This document shows positions 7,325-16,500 of a DNA stretch of 37,530 bases, one piece after another. The notes under the pieces were generated by a model. The model saw only the letters and a program-made list of their open reading frames with translations, searched no databases and was not told where the DNA came from. Origin of the DNA: CAZVEV01 sp964625865 (lineage in GTDB: Bacteria; Planctomycetota; Phycisphaerae; SM23-33). Where the stretch lies: contig CAZVEV010000025.1 of the NCBI GenBank assembly GCA_964625865.1, positions 1 through 37,530 of the forward strand. Direction: 5' to 3'. Within the stretch, counting starts at the first letter, position 1. Each line of letters starts with the position of its first letter. A program made the translations under genes and the position numbers.

Positions 7325-9130
7325 ATGGAGACGACCAAACCGTTGAGGGCGACGAAGGTGGAGGGCTATCTCGCCGAGCCGCTCCACAGCGGCTTCAGCC
7401 GCACCTGGGAAGGCCACCACGCCACCAACCCCAGCGTCATCCGCCTGAGCTGCGACCCGCGGGTGTTCCTGGGCTATCGCGCGGGCGGACGAGACGACCA
7501 CCACTACTCGCAGTACGGTGACGCGGCGATGGGCAGCCATCTGGGCATGGCCGTCATGGACGCGCGCGGGGAAAAGGTCTCCTGCCGCCTTCCCCTGCCG
7601 ATCATGAAACTGGTCCACGGCCTGGACCTGCCCACCACCCGGGCCGAATACGACCGCTACGCCCGCCAGTACGAGCACGAGATCGTCCTGCTGCACGACT
7701 TCCACCTGCTCGAACATCACGACCACCTGCACGTGATCTACCACGAATCGGAGATCCACGCCTGCTACGATTGCATCGTCCGCATGCCCAACGCGGAGTT
7801 CCTGCGTCGCATCGAGCGGTCGATCGAGCTTTCGTCGCGCCCGACGGGTGAGATTATCGAGGAGTGGCAGCGCCTGTGGTGGGCCCCGGAGGTGTGGCGC
7901 CCCAGCGGCACGGGCAAGACACATCGCATCTACGCCTCCGAAGCGAGCAAGAACGACATCTTCTTTCTCCGGGTGGCCGACGGGACGCTGCGGATGTTCC
8001 ACCGCCCGGCCCCGGACATCGCCGTGCTGGATACCGGCTTTGACACGTTCACCAAGAGCACGCCGGACGGCATCACGGCGGTCGGATCGCTCCAGACGTG
8101 CGTTCGCCCGGGCTACTTCGACAACTCGCACATCGGCAACAACGGGATGCCCATCCGCGCGAAGATCGGCCAGGCCGACGTGTTCATCGACGTGACGCAT
8201 GGCGTGCACAATGAACTGATCTCCGACCCGAACGCCACCAAGGCCATGATGACGTACCTGCCCTACCTCCGCGTGCTGGACTATGAAACGGGCGAATGCC
8301 TCTACTACTCCGAGGAGCCCATTCTCGAACTCGACGAGACGTGGAGGGAGTACGTCCAGGACGGCACGTGGGTCAGGAAGCTCGACCACCTCAAGGGTGT
8401 GATGTTCGCCGGCGGGCAACTCGAGGTCGAGCGAGGCGCCAACGGCCTGGACGACTGGTTCAGCATGTACATGGGGCTGGGCGACACCGCCACCGGGCGG
8501 GCGGTGTTTCGCCTGCGAGACCTCCTGCCCGACCAGGTCATCGCCGACATCCAGGTCCGCCGCGCCCACCAGTCCGTCCGCACCGACGGCGTGACGGAGA
8601 ACCTGTGGCGGTTTCCAGTGGCGCTGTGCGGCTGGTCGTGGGCCATCGGGAACAACGCCGACCGGCGCGTGATCCACGTCCGGCGCACGCTCGAGAAAGC
8701 CGGTCACCGCGAGCGCAGCGTGCGACTGATCAACACCGTCCCCGGGCGCTTCGACGCCGACGGCGTGTTCTTCGACGGGCGATCCGTCCGCTACCAGCGC
8801 GACCTGGGCTGGCTGGTGCTCTACCGCGGGGTCCGCTGGGACCGGGTCGTCGGGCGCAAGCGGACCCAGTCGGGCATGGGCGTGCTCCTTCTGGACGTGG
8901 AGAATCCCGAGCGCGTCCTGTACCGCTCGCCCGAGCCGCTGGCCGACACGGTCGCCGCCCAGGACGGGTGGACCACCGGCATGGACCCGGTCGACCCGGG
9001 CGGCCTGCTGGACCGGATCGAGGACCTGATCCCCGAGAAGGTCAAAGCCGAGATCCGCCGCATCTACGCCCTTCAGCCCATCCCGTCGCACATGACCATG
9101 TGGCTCAAGCACAAGAGCGGCGCGGAATGA
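7325..9130 (+). CDS. GH130-like beta-propeller protein (possible glycoside phosphorylase/hydrolase)
   Basis: 601 residues. The pattern resembles family GH130 mannoside phosphorylases. NPSVIRL and FLGYRAGG lie in the first 60 residues, followed by MPIRAKIG near 275. Then comes a YETGECLYYSEEPIL segment, GVMFAGGQLEV near 357 and MYMGLGDTATGRAVFRL. A second set follows: LGWLVLYRGV near 494, then GVLLLDVENPERVLYRS near 520, like the GWL-YHG and ALLDL-DP-kv-R motifs of that family. The usual EDPR motif is not clear (EHHDHLHVIYHE stands in that region), and the protein is longer than typical members (about 300-400 residues). It could be an internal duplication or a distant relative without the same chemistry. 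TATAAT at 7243-7248 may be the -10 box; GGGAG precedes the ATG. No signal peptide. Confidence 0.5.
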   Translation: METTKPLRATKVEGYLAEPLHSGFSRTWEGHHATNPSVIRLSCDPRVFLGYRAGGRDDHHYSQYGDAAMGSHLGMAVMDARGEKVSCRLPLPIMKLVHGLDLPTTRAEYDRYARQYEHEIVLLHDFHLLEHHDHLHVIYHESEIHACYDCIVRMPNAEFLRRIERSIELSSRPTGEIIEEWQRLWWAPEVWRPSGTGKTHRIYASEASKNDIFFLRVADGTLRMFHRPAPDIAVLDTGFDTFTKSTPDGITAVGSLQTCVRPGYFDNSHIGNNGMPIRAKIGQADVFIDVTHGVHNELISDPNATKAMMTYLPYLRVLDYETGECLYYSEEPILELDETWREYVQDGTWVRKLDHLKGVMFAGGQLEVERGANGLDDWFSMYMGLGDTATGRAVFRLRDLLPDQVIADIQVRRAHQSVRTDGVTENLWRFPVALCGWSWAIGNNADRRVIHVRRTLEKAGHRERSVRLINTVPGRFDADGVFFDGRSVRYQRDLGWLVLYRGVRWDRVVGRKRTQSGMGVLLLDVENPERVLYRSPEPLADTVAAQDGWTTGMDPVDPGGLLDRIEDLIPEKVKAEIRRIYALQPIPSHMTMWLKHKSGAE

Positions 9131-9204
9131 TGATGAGCGGCGGGGCCTCTTGCCTTGGCGGCGCTGAAGAAAAGGCGTTGACATGTGACTCGGCGACCGA
9201 TCTA

Positions 9205-9233
9205 TTGCCTAGATAAGCCGAATGACGTATAAT
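9205..9233 (+). promoter_or_regulatory. Promoter of the first tandem prepilin gene
   Basis: TTGCCT (9205-9210), a 17-base spacer and TATAAT (9228-9233), about 57 bases before the chosen ATG. Further upstream a GAAGAAA-GGCG-TTGACA block (TTGACA at 9178-9183) recurs before the second prepilin (10412-10417), so the upstream region seems to have been duplicated with the gene. Confidence 0.6.
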
Positions 9234-9290
9234 GGATGTCGAAGTCGAATCATGAGACGCCTTGTCTTGGGCCTCGCCGGGAGAATGACG

Positions 9291-10319
9291 ATGATGGGTA
9301 GCAACCGCGAGCCGATCGGAATGCAGGGGCGGGACCATCCACGTCGCGGGGGCGCCTTCACACTGATCGAACTGCTGGTGGTTATTGCCATCGTCGCGAT
9401 GCTGGTGGCGATCATGGCCCCGTCCCTGACCAGCGCGGTGCGGCAGGCCAAGGCGGTCAAGTGCGGCTCGAACCTCCGGCGGATCGGCGAGGCGGTGGCC
9501 AACCTGCGGACGTCCAAGCCGGACGTCAAGCTGTTCGCGGCGTCATGGCAGGCCAGTCTCCTGCCGTACCTCGACGGCAACAAGGACATCTTTGTCTGCC
9601 CCGAGTTTGCCGGTGACGACGAGGAAGCCACGGACGTGGCGCTGTCGGAACTGATCTTCTTCGAGGTCGATAACCGGCGGGGGACGATATGGGACGTTGC
9701 GTTCGAGCCCGGGCGATGGATGGCTAAACTGAACGAAGCCCAGTATGCCCAGGCGCGGAGCGAGGGCTGGCTGGGCAATGGCCGGAACCGCTTCAAGCCG
9801 TCGGACTGGCCCTATGTGGACGACGGGACGGGCATCTACATGCTCTGCATGGAGGACCATGGCGGCGACGATGACTTCAAGGACGTCATCACCCGCGTGA
9901 TTGACAACTACGACGGAACGACCACCCTGGAGATGATCTGTCCGGGGAATATCGGCCACCGTAATACATTGAGATGGACGTCTGACCGCTCGGTGATCGC
10001 GGAGATCGGCCCGATGACAACCGTCGCGATAGAGGCCATCATCCCTACCGGTGAGATCAAGAACAGCTACGGCATGAATGACTTCGCCCAGCACGTTCTG
10101 ACCGACGGCAGCAAGGCCCTGGTGATGGACTACGACTGGATCGTCGCCAAGACCACCCACGACTGGGCGCGGGAGGAAAGCGCCCCCGGCGTGCCGACCT
10201 TCGCCCGACACATGGGCAGGATGAATGTGCTCTTCGCCGGTGACGAGGTCAAGCTGCTGCATCCCGAAGACGTCAACCCCGCCGATGCGTTCAACCAGAA
10301 CGCCCTGTGGAGCCCTTGA
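9291..10319 (+). CDS. Type II secretion/pilin-like prepilin, tandem copy 1
   Basis: About 342 residues. A positively charged leader ends in RRGGA, followed by FTLIELLVVIAIVAML, a class III signal with Phe+1 and Glu+5 that a prepilin peptidase would process. Large planctomycete prepilins often end in an H-X9-DG motif; here the spacing is kept (H-MGRMNVLFA) but the last pair is GD instead of DG. The mature protein would be a pseudopilin or an exported single-helix protein. GGGAG lies about seven bases before the ATG at 9291; ATGs at 9285 and 9294 are alternatives. It is closely related to the next gene over its whole length and ends with the same DVNPADAFNQNALW tail. No pilus assembly gene is nearby. 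Confidence 0.8.
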   Translation: MMGSNREPIGMQGRDHPRRGGAFTLIELLVVIAIVAMLVAIMAPSLTSAVRQAKAVKCGSNLRRIGEAVANLRTSKPDVKLFAASWQASLLPYLDGNKDIFVCPEFAGDDEEATDVALSELIFFEVDNRRGTIWDVAFEPGRWMAKLNEAQYAQARSEGWLGNGRNRFKPSDWPYVDDGTGIYMLCMEDHGGDDDFKDVITRVIDNYDGTTTLEMICPGNIGHRNTLRWTSDRSVIAEIGPMTTVAIEAIIPTGEIKNSYGMNDFAQHVLTDGSKALVMDYDWIVAKTTHDWAREESAPGVPTFARHMGRMNVLFAGDEVKLLHPEDVNPADAFNQNALWSP

Positions 10320-10439
10320 CCCGAACGGGATTGAGCGGCAGACGGGGCGTGTCTGACCAAGACCTTTCCGAACCACGCCGTGATCTATCCGGAATGTGCG
10401 AAGAAAGGGCGTTGACACGGTGCGGGAAGGACGACTAGC

Positions 10440-10469
10440 TTAGTATAGATAGCCTGATTGGCGTATAAT
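10440..10469 (+). promoter_or_regulatory. Promoter of the second tandem prepilin gene
   Basis: TATAAT at 10464-10469 with a weak TTAGTA (10440-10445) 18 bases upstream. The shared AGATA, GCC and GCGTATAAT spacing is the same as in the 9205-9233 promoter, and the GGCGTTGACA block recurs at 10408-10417. Confidence 0.5.
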
Positions 10470-10540
10470 TAACATGGTGGCCGGGCGCCCGCCCGGCTGT
10501 GTGGATGACACTCGCCGTTACTTGCTTCAGCGGGAGAAGG

Positions 10541-11605
10541 ATGATGCTGTATGCAGACCGCGGACTGATCGGACGAGTCTATCGAGCCCACCGGCGCCGC
10601 AGGATCGCTTTCACGCTGATCGAGTTGCTGGTTGTCATCGGCATTATCGCGATGCTGGTGGCCATCCTGGCCCCGTCGCTGACCAACACGCTGCGACATG
10701 CCAAGACCGTCAAGTGCGGCTCGAACCTCCGGCGAATCGCCGAAGCGGTCGCCAACCTGCGAACCAGCGAGCCGAACACCCAGTTGTTTGCCGGCGCGTG
10801 GCAGGGCCTGCTCTCGAAGTACCTCGACGAGAACTTCGACATCTACGTCTGCCCCGAGTTCGCCGGTGATGACGACGAGGCGACGACGACGGCGTTGACC
10901 GAACTGGTCTACTTCCGCGTCCAGAGGGGATCGTCGCTGTTCCAGGTCGAGTTGGACGAGAACGCTTACATGGTCAAGCTCAATGAGGCACAGTACAACC
11001 AGGCACGGGGCATGGGCTGGTTCGGCAACCATAACAGCGGCGGGCCCGATCCGTGCGGGCATGGGGCCAATCACTTCGACAGGGTGCGCGACCAATGGCC
11101 CTACGCGGATGACGGGACGGGCATCTACTGGCTGTGCATGGAGGACTACGGCGGCGACCAGGACTTCAAGGACGTCATGACTCGCGTGGTTGACAACCGC
11201 GACGGGACGACCACGCTGGAGATGATCTCGGGCTTCACCGGTCACACCAACACGCTGCGCTGGAAGTCCGACGATTCGGAGATCGCGTACATCGGCAGCA
11301 ACACGCACACTGCCATAGAGATCGTCCTGCCCACCGGCGAGGTCAAGAACAGCTACGGCATGAACTTCAACGTACAGGACATCATACACGACGGCAGCAA
11401 GGTCCTGGTGATGGACTACGACTGGATCGTCGCCAAGACCACCCACGACTGGGCCCGGGAGGAGAGTTCTCCCGGCGTGCCAACTTTCGCCCGTCACATG
11501 GGCAAGATGAACGTCCTGTTTGCCGGCGAGGAAGTCAGGCTGCTGAATCCCGAAGACGTCAATCCCGCCGACGCGTTCAACCAGAACGCCCTGTGGCTCC
11601 CCTGA
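10541..11605 (+). CDS. Type II secretion/pilin-like prepilin, tandem copy 2
   Basis: About 354 residues and a paralogue of the gene ending at 10319. The leader ends RRRRIA before FTLIELLVVIGIIAML (Phe+1, Glu+5). Both copies share CGSNLRRI-EAVANLRTS, the CPEFAGDD segment, WPY-DDGTGIY-LCMED, the GTTTLEMI block and VMDYDWIVAKTTHDWA. Copy 2 has an extra stretch around residues 160-180, rich in Gly, His and Asn, that copy 1 lacks. The C-terminal H-X9-DG site has become H-X9-GE. GGGAGAAGG precedes two adjacent ATGs (10541 and 10544). It is probably transcribed separately because it has its own TATAAT box. Confidence 0.8.
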   Translation: MMLYADRGLIGRVYRAHRRRRIAFTLIELLVVIGIIAMLVAILAPSLTNTLRHAKTVKCGSNLRRIAEAVANLRTSEPNTQLFAGAWQGLLSKYLDENFDIYVCPEFAGDDDEATTTALTELVYFRVQRGSSLFQVELDENAYMVKLNEAQYNQARGMGWFGNHNSGGPDPCGHGANHFDRVRDQWPYADDGTGIYWLCMEDYGGDQDFKDVMTRVVDNRDGTTTLEMISGFTGHTNTLRWKSDDSEIAYIGSNTHTAIEIVLPTGEVKNSYGMNFNVQDIIHDGSKVLVMDYDWIVAKTTHDWAREESSPGVPTFARHMGKMNVLFAGEEVRLLNPEDVNPADAFNQNALWLP

Positions 11606-11773
11606 TTTGCCCCCCGTTTGATAGACTGATCGCCTAACGGGTTGATTGGTGGCGGTGTGCCCGTGTATCCTTCCAACGTATCGCCCCGATGGTTATCGGG
11701 ATATCGGACTGACGCTATGCTGAGCGTTGATAAGGAATCCGAGTTCCTCACGAAACGGACTGCGAGGTAGCGC

Positions 11774-12418
11774 GTGGGAGAAATGCCGTTGCGGTTGCGT
11801 ATCCTGATCTGCGTCGCGGTGGTCTGCGCGCTGGTGACGGCATGGCGGTTCCTGATCTACGAAGGGGGCGACACCGACGCCGTCAGGTCGCGAATCCTGA
11901 AGTTGGAGCGTGACGGCGACGTCGACGGGTTGGCAGAGATGATCCCCGACAGCGATGTCCCGGTCGCCTGTCTCGTGCTGGCCGCCCTCGGACGGATCGG
12001 AACGGATGCGGCTGTCGAACACATTGTCCGCGCCACCGAAGATCAGCGACCGAGGGTCCGGGCCGCCGCGGCCAGCGGATATGCCAACGCCCGCGCCAAG
12101 CCGGACGCCGCCCCGCTGTCTCGTCTGGCCCGGGACGAGGACCCCGGCGTCCGCGCCACAGCCGTCGCAGGCATCGGACGGATGTACGCCTATGACGAGA
12201 TGGACACGCTCCTGTGGGTGATGGCCAACGACTCCGACGTGATGACCTGTCGCAACGCCGCGCAGGCCGCCGCGGCCATCTTCGGGCGGAGCTACCGGTA
12301 CACCCCCGACGCGGACCGCGCGACGCGAACGAGGCAGGTGGCGATCATCAGCAGCGAGTGGCAACGCGAGAAGGACACCGTAGGCAGGTACCACGAGGGC
12401 AAGCACCACCGCGACTGA
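11774..12418 (+). CDS. Membrane-anchored HEAT-repeat protein
   Basis: 214 residues beginning with GTG at 11774, with GAGG six bases upstream; an ATG at 11783 is the alternative. One N-terminal transmembrane helix (about 7-27, LRILICVAVVCALVTAW) is followed by a helical domain with about four HEAT-type units: PVACLVLAALGRIGTDAAVE, RVRAAAASGYANARAKPDAA, GVRATAVAGIGRMYAYDEMD and TCRNAAQAAAAIFG. HEAT units usually bind other proteins; no catalytic motif is present. The domain should face the periplasm. It follows the prepilin pair by 168 bases and ends 30 bases before the convergent terpenoid-cyclase-fold gene. Specific role unknown. Confidence 0.7.
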   Translation: MGEMPLRLRILICVAVVCALVTAWRFLIYEGGDTDAVRSRILKLERDGDVDGLAEMIPDSDVPVACLVLAALGRIGTDAAVEHIVRATEDQRPRVRAAAASGYANARAKPDAAPLSRLARDEDPGVRATAVAGIGRMYAYDEMDTLLWVMANDSDVMTCRNAAQAAAAIFGRSYRYTPDADRATRTRQVAIISSEWQREKDTVGRYHEGKHHRD

Positions 12419-12448
12419 CCGCCTCGCCCCCCTCCAGTGGCAGGCACG

Positions 12449-13591
12449 CTACCGCTGATAGATGGGCAACTGGCGGTAGGACACGGTCATCGCCAGCACG
12501 CCCATCGCCGTTCCGTAGCACGGGCCGTGCCCTGAATGCGCAGACCACGACCCGTCGATGGACTGGTCCTTCAGCATGGTGGTGTACATTCGAGCGGCCC
12601 ATTTTTCCCAGTACTTCCCGCCGAGTTGGAACATAGCCTGCGAGCAGTAGTACACCCCGTAGTAATAGTGCGAACCGCTGCGATGCTGCCCGACGCGAGC
12701 GTACAGCCAGTCGCCCGCGCGGATCAGGGCCTTGTTCTCGTGCTCACCGCACAGCGAGAGACACAGGATCGCCGCGCCGGTCATCGTCTCCTTGCCCCCC
12801 GAGCCGGCCTGGTAGCCGAAGCTGCCGTCGCCCCCGCGGTGGGGACTGCGACACCTCAGGATGTAGTCGACGGCGTACGAGATAGCCTCTTTCGGCACCG
12901 AGGCGCCGTTGAGGCGCCCGGCCCGAAGGGCCATGATCGCCCACCCCGTCAGCGACATATCGCTGTCTCGGCTTTCTGGCTTGTAACGCCATCCGCCGGC
13001 GTCGCGGGAACTCTTCTTGACCTTCTGGGCCTTCAGGATCACCTCCAGCGCCTTGGGAATCGCAACGTCCAGCCGCTTCTGGCGCTCCTTCGAAACCATG
13101 CCGGAGACCTCCAGCAGCGTCAGGGTGGCGATGCAGTGGGCGTACATCGGGCCCTGGCTCGCACGCCCGTGGACGCCGACCAGCAGGCCGTTGTCCTGCT
13201 GCACGCGGACCAGGTAGTCGATCCCGCGGTCGATCACCTTGCCGTACGGTCCCTTGCCCGGCGTGTGGCCGGCGGCAAGAAAAGCCATCACGCACAGGCC
13301 TGAGATGCCCGTGTTGCCCCGCGACTGCGTGCCAAACGCGCCGGTCAGATCGTCCGATTTCCGCTTGCTCCTGTTGTACTTCGCCGCTGCGGTCGGCGTG
13401 ATCTGGCGCTTGGCCAGGTACGACAGCGCGCGGTCAACCGACTGCTCGACGGGCTTCTTGTACTTCGCCAGCGCCGCCGATGCCTTGTCCGCACGGGCCG
13501 CCGAAACGCCCGGGCCCAGAACGATCGCCGCAATCACCGCCGCCACTACGCCCGTCCAGGCCCGTCCTGTTCTTGCTCGTCCTGTGCTCAT
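12449..13591 (-). CDS. Secreted terpenoid-cyclase/prenyltransferase-fold repeat protein
   Basis: 380 residues with an N-terminal signal peptide or anchor (about 13-34, VVAAVIAAIVLGPGVSAARA). The rest is a series of alpha-alpha barrel repeats of the squalene-cyclase/prenyltransferase type: QDNGLLVG, GGWRYKPESRDSDMSLTGWA, GDGSFGYQAG...MTGAAILCLSLCG and DGSWSAHSGHG, each a Gly/Asp/Ser/Trp turn before a hydrophobic helix. The DxDD motif of true hopene cyclases is not present, so it is unlikely to be a triterpene cyclase. Secreted relatives in Planctomycetota have no established role. Its ATG overlaps the stop of the DUF4175-like gene by four bases (ATGA), so it is the last gene of the envelope cluster and probably works with it. 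An upstream extension to 13750 lacks support. Confidence 0.75.
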   Translation of the reverse strand: MSTGRARTGRAWTGVVAAVIAAIVLGPGVSAARADKASAALAKYKKPVEQSVDRALSYLAKRQITPTAAAKYNRSKRKSDDLTGAFGTQSRGNTGISGLCVMAFLAAGHTPGKGPYGKVIDRGIDYLVRVQQDNGLLVGVHGRASQGPMYAHCIATLTLLEVSGMVSKERQKRLDVAIPKALEVILKAQKVKKSSRDAGGWRYKPESRDSDMSLTGWAIMALRAGRLNGASVPKEAISYAVDYILRCRSPHRGGDGSFGYQAGSGGKETMTGAAILCLSLCGEHENKALIRAGDWLYARVGQHRSGSHYYYGVYYCSQAMFQLGGKYWEKWAARMYTTMLKDQSIDGSWSAHSGHGPCYGTAMGVLAMTVSYRQLPIYQR

Positions 13592-16500
13592 TCGTCCTTC
13601 TCTTCGGCGGCCTTGGCCTTGGCGCGGGCCGCAAAGTAACGCTTGACCAGATCGCGGTATTCCTCGGGAACCGAGTACCCCTTGCCCTGGAGCACCTTGT
13701 CGTCGAGGTCCCGCTTCAGGCGCGTCCAGTTGTCCCTCATGCCCTGCCACTTGACGTCGCCGTCAGCCTTGCCCGTCGTCGACATCATGCTCATGTTGCC
13801 ATTGCCATACCCCCGTCCCGTCGGCGAGCCCTGGCCCGGAGGGCCCTGGGCCATGCTCTGGCCTTGACCTTGGCCTTGCCCCTGGCCCTGGCCCTGGCCT
13901 TGCCCCTGGCCCTGACCTTGCCCCTGGCCCTGGCCTTGACCTTGTCCCTGGCCCTGACCGGGGCTCGATGCCATCGCCGCACCCGGCGTGACGCCCTGGG
14001 CGGCAGCCGCCGCCTGGGCAGATGCCGCCAGACCCGCCATGCTTGACGCCGCCGCCTGGGCATCGGCAGCCATGCCGGAACCCGCCGCGGCCGCCGCGTC
14101 GCTCATCGCGCCGGCCATCGCGTCGCCCGAGACGAGGGAATCACTCGGCATGGCCCCGCCGGCCATCGCGTCCTGGGCCTGGCCGGCGGCCTGACCCGCG
14201 CCCTGGAGGGCGTCGGCGGCCTGGTTCATCGCATCGGCGGCCTGTGCCATCGCCTCAGCCGCCTGGCCGGCAGCGGGCGTGCCCTGCTGCCCGCCCTGGG
14301 CGGGGCTCTGTCCGGACCCGGGCGAGGGTTGACTACCGGGCGACCCCGCCGACTGGCCCTGCCCTTGTCCTTGCCCTTGCCCTTGCCCTTGTCCTTGACC
14401 CTGTCCTTGACCCTGACCTTGACCCTGTCCTTGGCCCTGTCCCTGGCCTTCGCCCTGGCCCTGACCTTCGCCCTGGCCCTGGCCTTCGCCCTGGCCCTGG
14501 CCTTCGCCCTGGCCCTGACCTTCGCCCTGGCCCTCGCCGGGCGCTTGTCCGGCCTGCTGGCCTTGGCCTTCACCTTGGCCTTCACCCTGGCCTTCGCCTT
14601 GACCTTGTCCCTCGCCGGGCTGCTGGCCGCCCTGCTCGCCCTGACCTTCGCCCGGAGCCTGCCCAGCCTGCTGACCGCCCTGCTGGCCCGCTTGCTGGCC
14701 AGCCTGTTGCCCAGCTTGCTCCCCGGCTTGTTGGCCGCCCTGCTGGCCGGCTTGTTGGCCGCCGTCCTGGGGCTGGCCTTCCATGCCGCCGCCTTGCTGT
14801 TGAGCGGCATCGGGGGGGGTGGGTGGATCGCCTTGTCCGGCCTCGCCGCCCTGCTGCCCGCCGGCCATGTCCTGGGCAGCCTGGCCCGCCTGCTGGTCAG
14901 CCCGCGCCAGTTGCTCGCCCGCGGCCTGCCCGCGGTCCTGAACGTCCTGCCCCAGGCCCAGGTCCTGACCGCGCTGGGCCAACTGCTGGCCCTGCTGGGC
15001 GAGGTCCGCCGCCTTGGCCGCTACGTCCGCCTGACGCTGCGCCAACGCGCCAGCCAGGTCGCCCTTGCCTGCCGCATCAATCTGCTTGGCCACGCTGGCC
15101 TGGCGTTCGGCCAGTTGCCCCGCCTGTGCCGCCGCCTGCTGCGCGCCCTGCTGCCCGCCAGCCTGCTCGCCCTGCTGCCCCGCGGCCTGTTCGCCCTGCT
15201 GGCCTGCCGCCTGTTCGCCCTGCTGACCGGCAGCCTGTTCGCCTTGCTGACCGGCCTGGGCGTCCTGGCCCTGGAGTTGGCCCTGAGCGTCCTGGAGGTC
15301 ACCAACGGCCTGCTGTGCATGCTCGCCCGCCTCGGCGAGATCGCCCTGGGCAAGATCGCCCGCAGCCTGCTCTGTGGACTTGGCGGCCTGGCCAACAGCC
15401 GGAGCCTGGCCCTGCTCGCCCTGGGCTTGCTCGCCCTGGGCTTGTTCGCCCTGGGCGTCCTGCGCGCCGACGTCCTGTTCGAGTTGGCGGGTGTCCTTTG
15501 CGATTTCGGCCTGGTCCTTGGCAATCCGGGCAACAATCTCCTCCCGCACCGCCGCGGCGTCGGCGGTGGCGTCCTGGACCTTCTCCGTCATCTCCTTGAT
15601 CCACTCCTGCTCCTTGGCCAACTCGCGGGCCTTGGCGGCAAGGTCTTCGGCCTCGGCCTGCTGCTGCTTGAGCAGTTCGCGCATCGCATCGGGAGTCTTT
15701 TCGGCGATATCACGGAGGTCTTCGGCAACGTCCTCCTGGTCGGCCATCCGGTCGGCCTGCTCGTCGCGCGTCTCGGCTTGGTCACCGGTCTCGGCTTCCT
15801 CGGCCCGTTCAGCCAGTTCCGCCTGCCGGTCGGCCAACTCATTGAACTCCCGCACCTGCCGGACCAGTTCAACCGTATCATGCAACTGACCCAACATGTC
15901 CTGGATGATCTTGATGGCTTTGGCTATCTCAACGTTGGCGTCCTTGGCGTGTCCGACCCGCTCGGCTGAATCGTCGGTAACGCCGATCCGCCCGGATAGT
16001 TTCGACGCCTTCGCAATCTCGCCCTTGGCCAGGTCCGCCAGGTCCTGGGCCATCCGCATGTACGTCTGCTCCCGGGTCAGTCGCGCCGAGAGTTTCTGCG
16101 TGGAGTCCTTGGCCTTTCCGATGTTGCTCACCAGGTTCCCCACCCGGTCGCGAAGGGCCTTGTCGAGCGTGTCGGCGGCGCCGCCAGCGGCGGGCAGGCG
16201 CTGGACCAGCATGTCACACTGGGCCTTGGAGACCCGCAGTTGCATGAGAATCCGCACCAGTTCCTCGCGAATGGACCGCTCTTCGTTCATCGCGACCTGC
16301 TCGATGCGGCTCTTGGCCTTGGGGTCCAGGATGATCCTGTAGGTCTTGCTCCGCCCGGGCTCGATGCGTCCGGGCAGGTTGTCCATGGCTGCCACGTGGA
16401 ACGACACGAGCTTGGCGTCCTTGTACTCGGGCCTGGCCAGGTCAATCGCCTCATTGCCCCTGGCCCGCCTGGGCGGCTCGGTAATCGTCAGCGCTTTGGG

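Noticed and set aside
9178..9183. TTGACA as the -35 box of the first prepilin
   Set aside because: No suitable -10 lies 16-18 bases downstream; TTGCCT-N17-TATAAT fits better. The motif is conserved upstream of copy 2, so another role is possible.
7304..9184. A 626-codon open frame on the minus strand
   Set aside because: Antisense to the GH130-like gene; no recognisable domain, while the plus frame has clear motifs.
13861..14560. Short tandem units that might suggest a CRISPR array
   Set aside because: The units are hexamer-like, in frame with a gene and lack spacers.
14329..15969. A long leucine-rich plus-strand frame resembling a many-helix membrane protein
   Set aside because: It is the complement of the Gly-Gln-Ala tract of the DUF4175-like gene; CCTGGC repeats read backwards give Leu/Ala runs.
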